Assembly (NCBI GenBank): GCA_012843025.1
Contig: DURT01000088.1
Coordinates: 1 to 58,758 of the forward strand
Direction of reading: 5' to 3'
Length of the DNA stretch: 58,758 nt
Origin: Tissierellia bacterium
Lineage (GTDB): Bacteria; Bacillota; Clostridia; Tissierellales; Sedimentibacteraceae
The stretch's first letter is position 1. Each line of letters starts with the position of its first letter. The notes under the pieces are model-generated. The model had not been told where the DNA came from. It saw only the letters and a list, made by a program, of their open reading frames with translations, and searched no databases. The position numbers were made by a program, and so were the translations under genes. Shown here one piece after another: positions 36,497-45,230 of this stretch.

Positions 36497-37210
36497 TCAG
36501 TCTTTCCAATTAATAATATTCATTGTATCTTTAAAGCAATCATTTCTTAAAAAGTCATCTTCGTACTTTTCAGAGCACATCATAGGATGTCTGCTTATAT
36601 AGAGTTTACCGTGTTTTATAAATTGCTTTTTTTCTTCAGCCATTTTACCCCATAAAAACCAGGAAATATCTCTATTTTCTTCCGAAATAAATTCCAATAA
36701 TCTTTCACTGAAATCCTTCCATATATGTATATGACTTCCCGTATTTCCTGGTTCTACAGACAGATATGTATTAAGAAGCAACACTCCTTGTTTTTCCCAG
36801 GATTTAAATATTTTATCGGGAGGAAGTATTGTAAAGTCACCTTTTTTTATTTCTCTTTGTATTTCAGAAAACTTCTTTATTTGGCTGTATTCCCTTATTC
36901 CATTATAGTTTTTATAAATTAATCGTACTATATTTTTTAAGGAAACTTGTCTGAATTTTTGATTCCACGAATACAAATCTCCTACTTCAAAAGCCCGTCC
37001 CGTGGCTCTCCCCTTTTCTGGATAGGGGTCTTGCCCTAGTATTACAACCTTTATATCATAAAGATTATTCATCATAAAGCGAAGTATATTACCGTGTTCT
37101 GGATTTGTATTGTTCCCTATTTTTCTTTCTATACTTTCTAATTCTAAAATAATATCCTCTGTGAGAAATTTATCCCAAGAGGAATGGGCACCCTTCGGTA
37201 TCAAGCTCAT
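36497..37210 (-). CDS. Divergent family-1-like uracil-DNA glycosylase at the end of the CRISPR operon
   Basis: A 237-residue uracil-DNA glycosylase-fold protein. It keeps GQDPYP (the water-activating Asp and the Tyr of GQDPYH, but Pro for His), GRATGRAFEVG, LLLNTYLSVEPGNTGSH and a late HPMMCS replacing HPSPLS, with the catalytic His kept. It is on the same strand as the cas genes, 218 bases after csm6, with a degenerate repeat cluster between and a terminator behind, so it may be co-transcribed. Function could be uracil removal or, speculatively, work on CRISPR-related DNA. Uracil excision is likely but the altered motifs leave doubt. Confidence 0.75.
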   Translation of the reverse strand: MSLIPKGAHSSWDKFLTEDIILELESIERKIGNNTNPEHGNILRFMMNNLYDIKVVILGQDPYPEKGRATGRAFEVGDLYSWNQKFRQVSLKNIVRLIYKNYNGIREYSQIKKFSEIQREIKKGDFTILPPDKIFKSWEKQGVLLLNTYLSVEPGNTGSHIHIWKDFSERLLEFISEENRDISWFLWGKMAEEKKQFIKHGKLYISRHPMMCSEKYEDDFLRNDCFKDTMNIINWKD

Positions 37211-37266
37211 ACTATCTTCCTTTTCAATATATTTCTTACCACTCCCGGGAATAGTTTTAATTTTCA

Positions 37267-37430
37267 GGTCAGTCCCCTTAGGGGATATTCTTATACCTTA
37301 TTACACTAATAGAACTCAGCTTCCTGTAGGATTTCCGTCCCTTGCAGGGAATTATTTTTAACAAATTAAACAATGGGTGGAATTCGAATCTTTCCGTCCC
37401 CGGGAGGGATTCTTCCGCCTTAAGGAATCT
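37267..37430 (-). CRISPR. Degenerate CRISPR-like repeat cluster A (3 units plus partial)
   Basis: Three related repeats start, by their core G, at 37272, 37337 and 37395, spaced 65 and 58 bp. On the + strand they read TTTCCGTCCC, a short loop, then GGGATT; on the minus strand, the cas direction, they end in a GGGACGGAAAT-like tag. A fourth, truncated copy (37413-37430) abuts the csm6 stop. Unit 37272 has a mutated tag. Stems of three or four G-C pairs are kept, loops differ. The units are not identical as in an active array. Confidence 0.6.
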
Positions 37431-38757
37431 ATAAGAGGCTTTTAATCAATTTGTTCATATCCTCATATGAATCCCAAAGTTCTCTGCTAATATTCATACC
37501 TGAAACATTAGCCAAGTATTTTAATTTATTTATTATTTCTTCAGACTTATATCCTGTTTCATTTTTTATCCATTCATCTGTTACAGAAATAATTTCATGG
37601 GCAGTTAAGTTTCTGACTCTTTGTTCTACATTCCTTAGATCTGCTACAGTATTTATTACATTCATATCAGTACAATATGCATCTATTATAACTGACATAT
37701 GGTATGATGCCAAGGGGGTTTCTTTGATACCACCTGAGAAATGTTTATCTAAAACTCCTAACAAACTAGGGTTGCTGGATAATTTTTCTCTGCTCCACCT
37801 TCTAATAACTATATTGTTATTGTTTTTTATTCTGTCACAATATCTATTTACATCTATATTACAAATCCTTTTTAAAACCAATTCAAACAACTCGGCAATA
37901 ACTGGAGTGGTTGCTCTAATAAAATCTGCATACTCTTCTTTAATAACTTTAATATTTAAACTTAATAAGTATTCTAATATAATTTTTCTTTCATGATCTT
38001 TAACAGGCAATATGTCATAAGCCGTATTTTTTAATTCAGTATCCATACCTGAAAAGTTTAATTGAAGTCTGTAATTTGCTGCCCTTAACAATTTAAACAA
38101 ATCTTCCCTCAAAAAGGTCCTTATGTCATTAGAAACACTAAGAGCAGCTACATAATCGTATGCATCTATATGTCTTGCTACAACATTCTTTTTAATAGCT
38201 GCTAACTGATTTTCTCCCTTAGATTCAACACATCTGTTTTCAAAATTTTCGTCATTATCTTCATTTAATTCCCAATTTACTTCCACATCATAATCGTCTA
38301 AATTTTGGTCGTGTACATTAATTCTTTTAATGGGAGTAGTAACCTGTATGGGAATCATTTTAAACTCTGAAAGGGCTGCCATTGTTTGCAGGGCACCTTT
38401 CATAGCTGGTGTCCCCGATGATACATTTAATAATATTGAGTAGTCTTTATACTCATTAATAATATTTGAAATAACCTTGTTAAAATCCTCATAAAAGTAG
38501 TCAAAATCTTGAACTTCTTCCAGTTCAGGCCTTTCTACTATATGTACTTTAAAGGAATGATTTAATAATTCCCCTAATTTTTCTATGCAGTAGACATATC
38601 TATTATCCGTAATGTGGTAATTGTACATATGCTTAGATAAATAAAGATATACTACATCTGGCTTGTATACTCTTAAAATGTGGAGCATTGCACCATCCCT
38701 GAAATATTTGATGGGATCCGTACCTCCTACAGATGAAAATAATACTTTTTTACTCAT
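37429..38757 (-). CDS. csm6: Type III-A CRISPR ribonuclease Csm6 (CARF-HEPN)
   Basis: A 442-residue effector RNase activated by cyclic oligoadenylates made by Cas10. The N-terminal CARF domain has SSVGGTDPIKYF near residue 7 and LNVSSGTPAMKGAL near residue 122, the ligand-binding elements. The C-terminal HEPN domain carries one R-x4-H active site, RNLTAHEI, near residue 390. Length is normal. It has its own AGGAGG and lies between two clusters of degenerate CRISPR-like repeats, 234 bases after csm5. That separation from the rest of the operon is unusual. Confidence 0.92.
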   Translation of the reverse strand: MSKKVLFSSVGGTDPIKYFRDGAMLHILRVYKPDVVYLYLSKHMYNYHITDNRYVYCIEKLGELLNHSFKVHIVERPELEEVQDFDYFYEDFNKVISNIINEYKDYSILLNVSSGTPAMKGALQTMAALSEFKMIPIQVTTPIKRINVHDQNLDDYDVEVNWELNEDNDENFENRCVESKGENQLAAIKKNVVARHIDAYDYVAALSVSNDIRTFLREDLFKLLRAANYRLQLNFSGMDTELKNTAYDILPVKDHERKIILEYLLSLNIKVIKEEYADFIRATTPVIAELFELVLKRICNIDVNRYCDRIKNNNNIVIRRWSREKLSSNPSLLGVLDKHFSGGIKETPLASYHMSVIIDAYCTDMNVINTVADLRNVEQRVRNLTAHEIISVTDEWIKNETGYKSEEIINKLKYLANVSGMNISRELWDSYEDMNKLIKSLL

Positions 38758-38779
38758 ACTGTCCTCCTATATTTCACAC

Positions 38780-38989
38780 ACTCCGTCCCCTTTAGGGATT
38801 ATTATAAAATATTATACCTTAAGAAAGGAGAGGTTTATTTCCGTCCCCTTGTGGGGAGTGGATCTTATGCTGTTCTTTTTGGATCAGATTCCTTCTGGGA
38901 GTTTCCGTCCCCTGGGGGGATTCCTTAATCGTTAAAAAAATTTATGGGGAGGTATTTATAATGGGCTTCCGTCCCCTAAGGGGGGTCCA
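38780..38989 (-). CRISPR. Degenerate CRISPR-like repeat cluster B (4 units) between csm5 and csm6
   Basis: Four repeats with core G at 38785, 38843, 38907 and 38971, spaced 58, 64 and 64 bp. On the minus strand three share the tag GGGGACGGAAR or close to it and the fourth has GGGGACGGAGT. Each is preceded by a C-rich arm so that CCC(C)-loop-GGGG forms a small hairpin; loops vary in sequence and length. The intervals (34-40 bases) differ in sequence and show no match to the rest of the window that I could see. The last unit ends close to the csm6 ribosome binding site. Confidence 0.65.
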
Positions 38990-38991
38990 TA

Positions 38992-40101
38992 TTATTTATT
39001 CTCCAATATATTAATTTTACATAGCCCCATTTCGTACAAAGTTTCCTCATATTTTGTGCATTTTAGCATGTGAGGGGATACACCCAAGGAAACATCCTTG
39101 TAATGTTTATGTTCTTGTTTTGTTTTAAAGGATAGAGTATTGTCTATAATTCTGCTTGCCATCACAACCCCTTCTTCTCCAAAAAGAGGGTAGGTTACTG
39201 TCTTGGATACATATCCGCTACCTCCTCCTAAGTAGAAGGAATTTTCAGGATATTCCCTATCCTTTCCAAAAGCTTTATTGAAAACATCCTTATGGTAATT
39301 AAAGAAACTATTTATTGAACCTATAATTGCATCTACACTATAATTACATAAGTGTGTATCAATCGTAAGATTGAACTCTATCTTTCTATGGGGTTTTATA
39401 CACTCTCTTAAAACTGGCAAACTTTTTTGTTTACCCTCTACTGTTACATCTATTTTTTGGCATAAAACTAAGTCAGACAGGTTCAATGGCTTGCTGTCGC
39501 TGATACGTATACCCGCAAGACAATCATTTGCTGCATTATAGCCTTTATCATTTCTTACAGCGTTAAAAGCTTCCTGTTCAATAGTAGCAGCTTCTCTATA
39601 CAAATATCTTCTTTTATATTTAGCTTTTTTAGCTTTAACTATGTCTTTTTTAACTTCATCGAATAAGTTGTTATTTTCCATTATAATTTCCGTCAATAAA
39701 GCCGTTCTAAGGGCTCCTTTTAAGCTACTTCCTGGTACATAGGGGTGGCCGTATGAATCTTTTACAAATAATAATATTTCTTTTTTACCTTTTTCTTCAA
39801 AGACTGCATCTCCGCTGTCAAGGCTGTACTTCATCCATTGTTGATATTCTTTTTTATCTACATTTCTATCCTTAAACCATGCAAACAAATCTTTGCTATC
39901 ATATAGTAAATAATTCTCATATTCTTTTAATAAATTTAATTTTTCCAGACCTTTATACAATTTAAACAAATCAGGAATTAAAACCTTTTTATCGTTACTG
40001 TGAAAAACATATTCCTTCCTGTTTATCTTTTCTCCTGAACCTATGAATACAGGCGCCAAAGTTTCAACAATAATTTTATATGTTTTTAAATAACCCATCA
40101 T
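38992..40101 (-). CDS. csm5: Type III-A RAMP protein Csm5
   Basis: A 369-residue backbone-capping RAMP protein of the Csm complex that binds the 3' end of the crRNA. It contains YVPGSSLKGALRTALL near residue 130 and a glycine-rich FYLGGGSGYVSKTVTYPLFG segment near residue 280. The start overlaps the csm4 end by four bases. It is followed directly by repeat cluster B. Confidence 0.9.
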   Translation of the reverse strand: MMGYLKTYKIIVETLAPVFIGSGEKINRKEYVFHSNDKKVLIPDLFKLYKGLEKLNLLKEYENYLLYDSKDLFAWFKDRNVDKKEYQQWMKYSLDSGDAVFEEKGKKEILLFVKDSYGHPYVPGSSLKGALRTALLTEIIMENNNLFDEVKKDIVKAKKAKYKRRYLYREAATIEQEAFNAVRNDKGYNAANDCLAGIRISDSKPLNLSDLVLCQKIDVTVEGKQKSLPVLRECIKPHRKIEFNLTIDTHLCNYSVDAIIGSINSFFNYHKDVFNKAFGKDREYPENSFYLGGGSGYVSKTVTYPLFGEEGVVMASRIIDNTLSFKTKQEHKHYKDVSLGVSPHMLKCTKYEETLYEMGLCKINILENK

Positions 40102-41027
40102 TTCACCCCCATAAACATAGGTTTTGCATATCTGTAAACAGGATGATTGCCCTTGTAAGATACATCGTAGATATTTCCATTAAACTTTTGTTTAAAACAA
40201 GAACCTGATTTAAAGGCGTAAAAATCCCTTTTCTTTAAATTACCTTCTGCATAAGTTAAAGAACTTACAAATCCACTTCGCTTATTTAACAAATAATAAG
40301 CTCCTTCTATGGCATCTTCCATTTCTTCCTTATCAGGCAAACATATTGATAAGGTCATATAAGTTTGAGCCGACTCATCATTTAAACATTTTAATAATTT
40401 TTTCGGCACCTCCTTAACTTCGTAAGTAAATTTTCCTAAACCTGCTGACCTTTTTCCTCCGATTCCTGTATAGGACAGGCTATAGATTAATTTGTCTATA
40501 AAATGTAAGTCTTCATCCTTACTATAGGCAATGCATATATAAATGCCATTACCTTCTGAAAATTTGTACAAACCTACAGAATAGGGTTGGGCTTCCTCTG
40601 AACCTTTTACCCTGACTTGAGTTCTCAGTGTGTATATTCCTAAATTTTTAAATATTTCTTCCTCGTATTCAGGATTTAATTTTCCCTGCATATAAGTATG
40701 GATTTTACTTACAGGAATATATTTTAATTTTTTAAAAGCTTTTTTTTGAACTGAATTTCCTTCTTCCTCTATTATAGCAGGTTTTAATGGTTTTGGAACA
40801 TATAACTCATCCTTAATAAATGGAAGTCCATCAGATAGAAGAATTAGACTGTTCTTGGTTAAGGTAACTAATTTTTCAAGACTTTCGGTACCTCCTGCCT
40901 TTAATGCTTCGTGACATAAGGCTGAGAATATAGTATCTGAATTAATTGCATATTCTCCATCAGTTAATGAATCCACTCCAATATGGATACCAGTGCTGAA
41001 ATATAATTTGTAAATAACATACTTCAT
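40098..41027 (-). CDS. csm4: Type III-A RAMP protein Csm4
   Basis: A 309-residue RAMP protein that caps the 5' tag of crRNA in the Csm complex. It shows an N-terminal TGIHIGVDSLTDGEYAINSD ferredoxin-like start and the glycine-rich G-loop GIGGKRSAGLGKFTYEV near residue 205. The ATG at 41027 follows AGAGG and leaves a 2-base gap after csm3; the frame's upstream start at 41057 would overlap csm3 by 28 bases and lacks a site. Confidence 0.9.
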   Translation of the reverse strand: MKYVIYKLYFSTGIHIGVDSLTDGEYAINSDTIFSALCHEALKAGGTESLEKLVTLTKNSLILLSDGLPFIKDELYVPKPLKPAIIEEEGNSVQKKAFKKLKYIPVSKIHTYMQGKLNPEYEEEIFKNLGIYTLRTQVRVKGSEEAQPYSVGLYKFSEGNGIYICIAYSKDEDLHFIDKLIYSLSYTGIGGKRSAGLGKFTYEVKEVPKKLLKCLNDESAQTYMTLSICLPDKEEMEDAIEGAYYLLNKRSGFVSSLTYAEGNLKKRDFYAFKSGSCFKQKFNGNIYDVSYKGNHPVYRYAKPMFMGVK

Positions 41028-41029
41028 AA

Positions 41030-41689
41030 CTAAACCTCTTTTAGCATAGATCGGCATCTTTTAAGTATTTCACTGTCCACCTCTCCTACAACAGTTTCTA
41101 TTTCAATATCTGAAATTTTTATTTTTCCATAACCTCTCGAGCCGTGTCCACCTAAGTAATCGTATTGAAGTAATTTAAAACCTTCTTTAATAGCCTTAAA
41201 ATCTTCTTCAATTTCATCTTCTTTTTGTGCATCATAAATAATTTTTAAATCAAAAGTAGTTCCTCTTATAACTCTTTCTATTTGTCTGGGGTTTGCTACT
41301 GATGTTAAACGATTAATAGTATTCTCAAATTTAATCTCTGTTGCTGAGTGAAGTCCTATGGAATTTAACTCATCCATGTTGCTTACTAACATGTCAGAAA
41401 ACAGCAACCTGCTCGTTTTAATATTCCCTTTTTTAGCGCTGCCGAATAGTCTAAGAACAATTTCATGATCATCATCAGGAGAACTTACTATGCCCTGATT
41501 GTATTTTTTTGCTAAAAGAGTTCTCATCTTTCCTTTAAGACTGCTGCCGGGAATAATGGGCAAATTAGTGCCTACATCCCTTATTACAGTTGAATCTACT
41601 GCCCCAATTGCTGAAAATTGAGAGGATCCCCCAATGTGCATACCTGTTTCCACGGTGATTTTTCCTCTTATTTGAATTTTGGAATACAT
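41030..41689 (-). CDS. csm3: Type III-A backbone RNase Csm3
   Basis: A 219-residue RAMP subunit, present in several copies per complex, that cuts target RNA at 6-nt steps. It has the catalytic Asp in SAIGAVDSTVIRD near residue 31, LPIIPGSSLKGKMRTLL near residue 50 and the glycine-rich YDYLGGHGSRGYGKI loop near residue 185. The target-RNA nuclease site looks intact. It lies nine bases after csm2. Confidence 0.93.
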   Translation of the reverse strand: MYSKIQIRGKITVETGMHIGGSSQFSAIGAVDSTVIRDVGTNLPIIPGSSLKGKMRTLLAKKYNQGIVSSPDDDHEIVLRLFGSAKKGNIKTSRLLFSDMLVSNMDELNSIGLHSATEIKFENTINRLTSVANPRQIERVIRGTTFDLKIIYDAQKEDEIEEDFKAIKEGFKLLQYDYLGGHGSRGYGKIKISDIEIETVVGEVDSEILKRCRSMLKEV

Positions 41690-41698
41690 TCTTACCTC

Positions 41699-42088
41699 CT
41701 AATCCCTTCCGCCATAAAATTTGTGATAAGCAACTAATGCTTCCATATATCTACAAAACAATAAAAACTTTTCTCTGTTATTCCCAATTTGGTCAATATA
41801 TTGTAATATATTTGCTCTATCTACGAAGTCCTTCACTGTTTTTTCTCTTCCTGCCTCGTATACAAATCGCATCTTTAAATATTGAATTCTGCCTTGCACC
41901 TCAATACTTAATTCTTTACCTGGTTCATGAACAGCTAAATTGTAGATTTCTGAAATCATACTTAATAAATTCCTTATTTTTGAAGCAGTTAGAGGTATAT
42001 ATAACTGGCCTTTGTTGTTTCTTACCTGTAAACTTTTTATTACATTTTCAGCTTGTCCCACATAGGTTAGCTCATTTAATTTGTCCAT
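41699..42088 (-). CDS. csm2: Type III-A small subunit Csm2
   Basis: A 129-residue helical small subunit that binds the crRNA-target duplex. The middle part ASKIRNLLSMISEIYNLA and LKMRFVYEAGREKTVKDFV match the Csm2 pattern, though this family is weakly conserved. The start overlaps cas10 by 13 bases. Position between cas10 and csm3 supports it. Confidence 0.85.
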   Translation of the reverse strand: MDKLNELTYVGQAENVIKSLQVRNNKGQLYIPLTASKIRNLLSMISEIYNLAVHEPGKELSIEVQGRIQYLKMRFVYEAGREKTVKDFVDRANILQYIDQIGNNREKFLLFCRYMEALVAYHKFYGGRD

Positions 42089-44379
42089 TGTTCTCCTCTC
42101 TCCTCTCCTTCTTTTCTGCTTAAAAATCCATAGATATAAATTGCTGTAATTAACTGCCTACAATCTTCATCCTGTTGCATCCATAAATACATCTGTTTTG
42201 AAAATTTTTTGTATAATTCTTTCTGTGCTGCTTCTGCTTTTTCATCAGGCTCCAAACGAGCTAGCAGGTAAGCATACCTGGCTAAATTAATTTTTTCTTC
42301 TTTGTTCCGTAATAATTGTAAAATGTTGTAAAGAAAGGTCTTTCCTCTTTCATGAGAATTATCAAAAAATTCCCTAATCATTTGAAATTTTTCACCTAGT
42401 ACATTATCGATTAAACAGTCCCAAGAATAGCAGTTTTCTTCACTAAATAAGGTTATGGAATTTTTGTTCTCCATAGATTTTGACTTTTCTTCTAACTGGC
42501 CTACTTCCTTTGCCATTGTTGAAACTGGATACCCGTTAGGATAAATACCTATACCAGCTGATATGGTCATTGTATTTTGAGAATACTTTTTAAAACTTTT
42601 ATAAAGGTCTATTGCAAAACATAGAATATCATCCCAGCTTCCAACTATGAACAGGTCATCACCGCCAGAATATACAATAGTAGCATTTCTTTTACCCTTC
42701 TTGTTGCCTAGTAGGTAGTACTGACCATTTTCTAAAATATTGTTTATATGAAGTTTGAAAAACATTGATAACTTTTTAGATAAAGTGGCAGTTCTCGATA
42801 AAGTAACATACTTATCTCCTGAAATTTCGTTTTCAAATCCAGATACAAAGGCTTGTCCTAAATTATCAACATCTGCTCTTAAAACCCCCAGCCTCTTTAT
42901 ACCCTTTGATGAATTTGCCAGATCCTCGAAGCTATAACCATTATTATAACTTCCCACCCATAACTTTGTTGCAGCATGAAATTCTGTAGACGGTTCATTT
43001 TTGCCATAACACCTTATAAGGTTATCATTTTTTATATTTTCCCAACCTTCCCCCTTATAGGATGCTAAATATTTATTTATTGGCAATGGAAGGGAGTTGT
43101 TGTGGGGCTTGCTTAGTATTGAAAAAAGTTTATTGTTTATAATTGCAGTAGACATTCTTTCGAGGCTTTCACAAATTTTACACTTATTATCCTCTGTCAG
43201 CATATCCGTCCTTTTGCAAACACTGCATTCCCTTTCGCCAGAAATACTGCTGCTATTAAAATAAAGGATTTCCTCTGCACTGTAGCGATGAAGTTTTTTC
43301 CTTGATATATCTTGGGATATTTTCTTAAATATATTTTTATAAGACCCTGCCGGCTGATTTCTTAAATCATTGGCACTGCATATACTGTAACCTCCCGCCA
43401 CATAAAGGGAAATTTTAAATACTTCCATAAACCATTTCTTTATAGAGTTTTCAAACCATATAATTTTTTCTTTTGTTAATTGGGTGTTAGGTAGCAGTAT
43501 ATAGGCATGTCCACCTCCGGAATAGATTATATTTGCTCTGGATACACCTATAGAACATATTAACTCATCAATTAAATGTTCCAACATAATTTCCAAATAA
43601 AAAGATCTGGATCTTAATGATTTTAAGGCTCCCTTGCTGCTTATTGTATATATGAAGTCCTGTATACCTGATATATCCATTGAGTATAGTATAAATACTT
43701 TTTCATCATAAAATTTCTTACTATCGTATAAAACTGACCTATAATCATTAATTTCTTTTTCCTGAAGATAATCATTAATGCAAGTAGCTAAGGCTGCGGT
43801 CATTTTAAGGTGATCGTACAATGAAATATCAGATAGCTCCCTGTGGGTAGATAATGGAACGAATGATAAATTTGCTTCTAATACTTCTAATAAGTAGTTT
43901 ATGTATTCTTCCTTAATTTCAATATCTATTAAGGATTGTTTTATATTATTTTCAATACTTTCGTAAAATGCTGGAGTTAACTTCACCCTTTCTGCAGGGT
44001 AGTTTATAGCCCCGGTATTTAGCAAAGTTTCTTGTTTGTAGACGTACTTTTGTTGATTGCCGTTTAGTATATTGAATATACTTTGAAGAGGTATTTCTCT
44101 GTCAAAACTAAAAGATTTGTCTTCTTCATCGACGCCTGCTGCAATACTATTTGCAATATAAGTAATATAGGCATTAGATGAAGTGCATATAGGGGCATCC
44201 TTAAGCATATTACTATGATGATACAATACTTGGTTAAGAATGTCTGTATCTGTTATCTTACCTTCATTTTTCAAAAAACTGTACCCACTTAAACTATGGT
44301 TCTCACTACCCTTAAATATTATTTTTCCCAAATCGTGTAATAAAGATCCTAAGATTAATTTCAGCTTTCTTTCATTCAT
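42076..44379 (-). CDS. cas10: Type III-A CRISPR Cas10/Csm1 with HD and GGDD sites
   Basis: A 767-residue large subunit. The N-terminus has the HD nuclease motif LLHDLGKI followed by LYHHS, for single-stranded DNA cleavage. The two palm domains follow, with a CxxC...CxxC zinc element near residue 385 (CSVCKR...CKICES) and the cyclase motif YSGGDDLFIVGSWDD near residue 590, so cyclic oligoadenylate synthesis is expected. It starts inside the stop of cas6 (4-base overlap). Both catalytic sites are intact, so the system should be functional. Confidence 0.94.
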   Translation of the reverse strand: MNERKLKLILGSLLHDLGKIIFKGSENHSLSGYSFLKNEGKITDTDILNQVLYHHSNMLKDAPICTSSNAYITYIANSIAAGVDEEDKSFSFDREIPLQSIFNILNGNQQKYVYKQETLLNTGAINYPAERVKLTPAFYESIENNIKQSLIDIEIKEEYINYLLEVLEANLSFVPLSTHRELSDISLYDHLKMTAALATCINDYLQEKEINDYRSVLYDSKKFYDEKVFILYSMDISGIQDFIYTISSKGALKSLRSRSFYLEIMLEHLIDELICSIGVSRANIIYSGGGHAYILLPNTQLTKEKIIWFENSIKKWFMEVFKISLYVAGGYSICSANDLRNQPAGSYKNIFKKISQDISRKKLHRYSAEEILYFNSSSISGERECSVCKRTDMLTEDNKCKICESLERMSTAIINNKLFSILSKPHNNSLPLPINKYLASYKGEGWENIKNDNLIRCYGKNEPSTEFHAATKLWVGSYNNGYSFEDLANSSKGIKRLGVLRADVDNLGQAFVSGFENEISGDKYVTLSRTATLSKKLSMFFKLHINNILENGQYYLLGNKKGKRNATIVYSGGDDLFIVGSWDDILCFAIDLYKSFKKYSQNTMTISAGIGIYPNGYPVSTMAKEVGQLEEKSKSMENKNSITLFSEENCYSWDCLIDNVLGEKFQMIREFFDNSHERGKTFLYNILQLLRNKEEKINLARYAYLLARLEPDEKAEAAQKELYKKFSKQMYLWMQQDEDCRQLITAIYIYGFLSRKEGEERGEQWTN

Positions 44380-45122
44380 TTTGTGCTCCTCTCATTTACT
44401 CTTAATCCGCCCATTCCAATAGCACTTTTTATACCTACGCCTGAATACTCTCCATATGCAAATAATAGATTTGCCAGGTTCACCATTGCTTGTGGACCTC
44501 TTATTTTAATAGTAATTCGCCCCATGAAGGATGGTATTACAATACCTTCCATATGGAAAACAGTACTTTTTAATCGATACCTTGTAATGTCTGAGTTTTC
44601 TATTAAATGTTCCAATGCTTCTTCGCTGTAAATGGAAGAATTAGCTGAACTGTTGTCAAATTTATTCATTAAACTCTGAAAAATAAGTTTTAAATCAGGA
44701 TAAAACACATATTTTCCTTGACTTTTAAAAGCTGTAGGAGTAATGAATGTTACATCTAAGTAAGGATTCCCTTGGAAAAAGTATTTTTCATTTAATAGTT
44801 GTTCGTAAGTCTTTATTGAAACCTTTTTTTCAAGAACTTTAAGTGTAATATTTTTTTGTTTTAAGTTTACGTCCTGCATGTTATTCAGCAAAGGATTAAT
44901 TACTTGGTTCTTTGCTTCTTCTGTCATTGTATGTATTGTCCACTTTATTAGATTGTTTTCAAATTCTAAGTATTGACTATAGGGTTTTAATCCGGTTTTA
45001 TGTAAGTTATCCGCATATGGCGCACTTATTGACTCCATTAAAACACCTTGAAACAAAGAAGAAATGTTATAATTTAATCTATTGTCCTCATTTTCAAGCA
45101 TTATTTCTAATTTCCCTAACAT
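44376..45122 (-). CDS. cas6: CRISPR processing endoribonuclease Cas6
   Basis: A 248-residue RAMP RNase that cuts precursor crRNA at repeat hairpins. The C-terminal part has the glycine-rich loop GEYSGVGIKSAIGMGGL, and the middle has FITPTAFKSQGKYVFYPD, both typical of Cas6. The N-terminal start ATG at 45122 follows GAGGTGG; a longer frame to 45200 lacks a site. It is the first gene of the operon, and its gene end overlaps cas10. No Cas1, Cas2 or Csm-linked array lies nearby. Confidence 0.85.
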   Translation of the reverse strand: MLGKLEIMLENEDNRLNYNISSLFQGVLMESISAPYADNLHKTGLKPYSQYLEFENNLIKWTIHTMTEEAKNQVINPLLNNMQDVNLKQKNITLKVLEKKVSIKTYEQLLNEKYFFQGNPYLDVTFITPTAFKSQGKYVFYPDLKLIFQSLMNKFDNSSANSSIYSEEALEHLIENSDITRYRLKSTVFHMEGIVIPSFMGRITIKIRGPQAMVNLANLLFAYGEYSGVGIKSAIGMGGLRVNERSTK

Positions 45123-45204
45123 GTCCACCTCATATATTATTACATCTTTTCTATAATAGCATATTTCTACAAATTTCTCCATCATTTTTCCAACCATCAA
45201 AAAC

Positions 45205-45230
45205 TAAAAAAGCGACTGTAGCCAGCCGCT
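45205..45230 (-). terminator. Rho-independent terminator of the secreted protein gene
   Basis: Stem AGCGGCT/AGTCGCT with a 6-base loop that touches the stop codon, then TTTTTT on the minus strand. It separates this gene from the cas operon, which must have its own promoter within 45123-45205 (none clear). Confidence 0.82.

Noticed and set aside
37332-37401. Reading the repeats near csm6 as simple transcription terminators
   Set aside because: The short stems lack T-tracts in either direction and recur with regular 58-65 bp spacing and a shared tag, which fits CRISPR-type units better.
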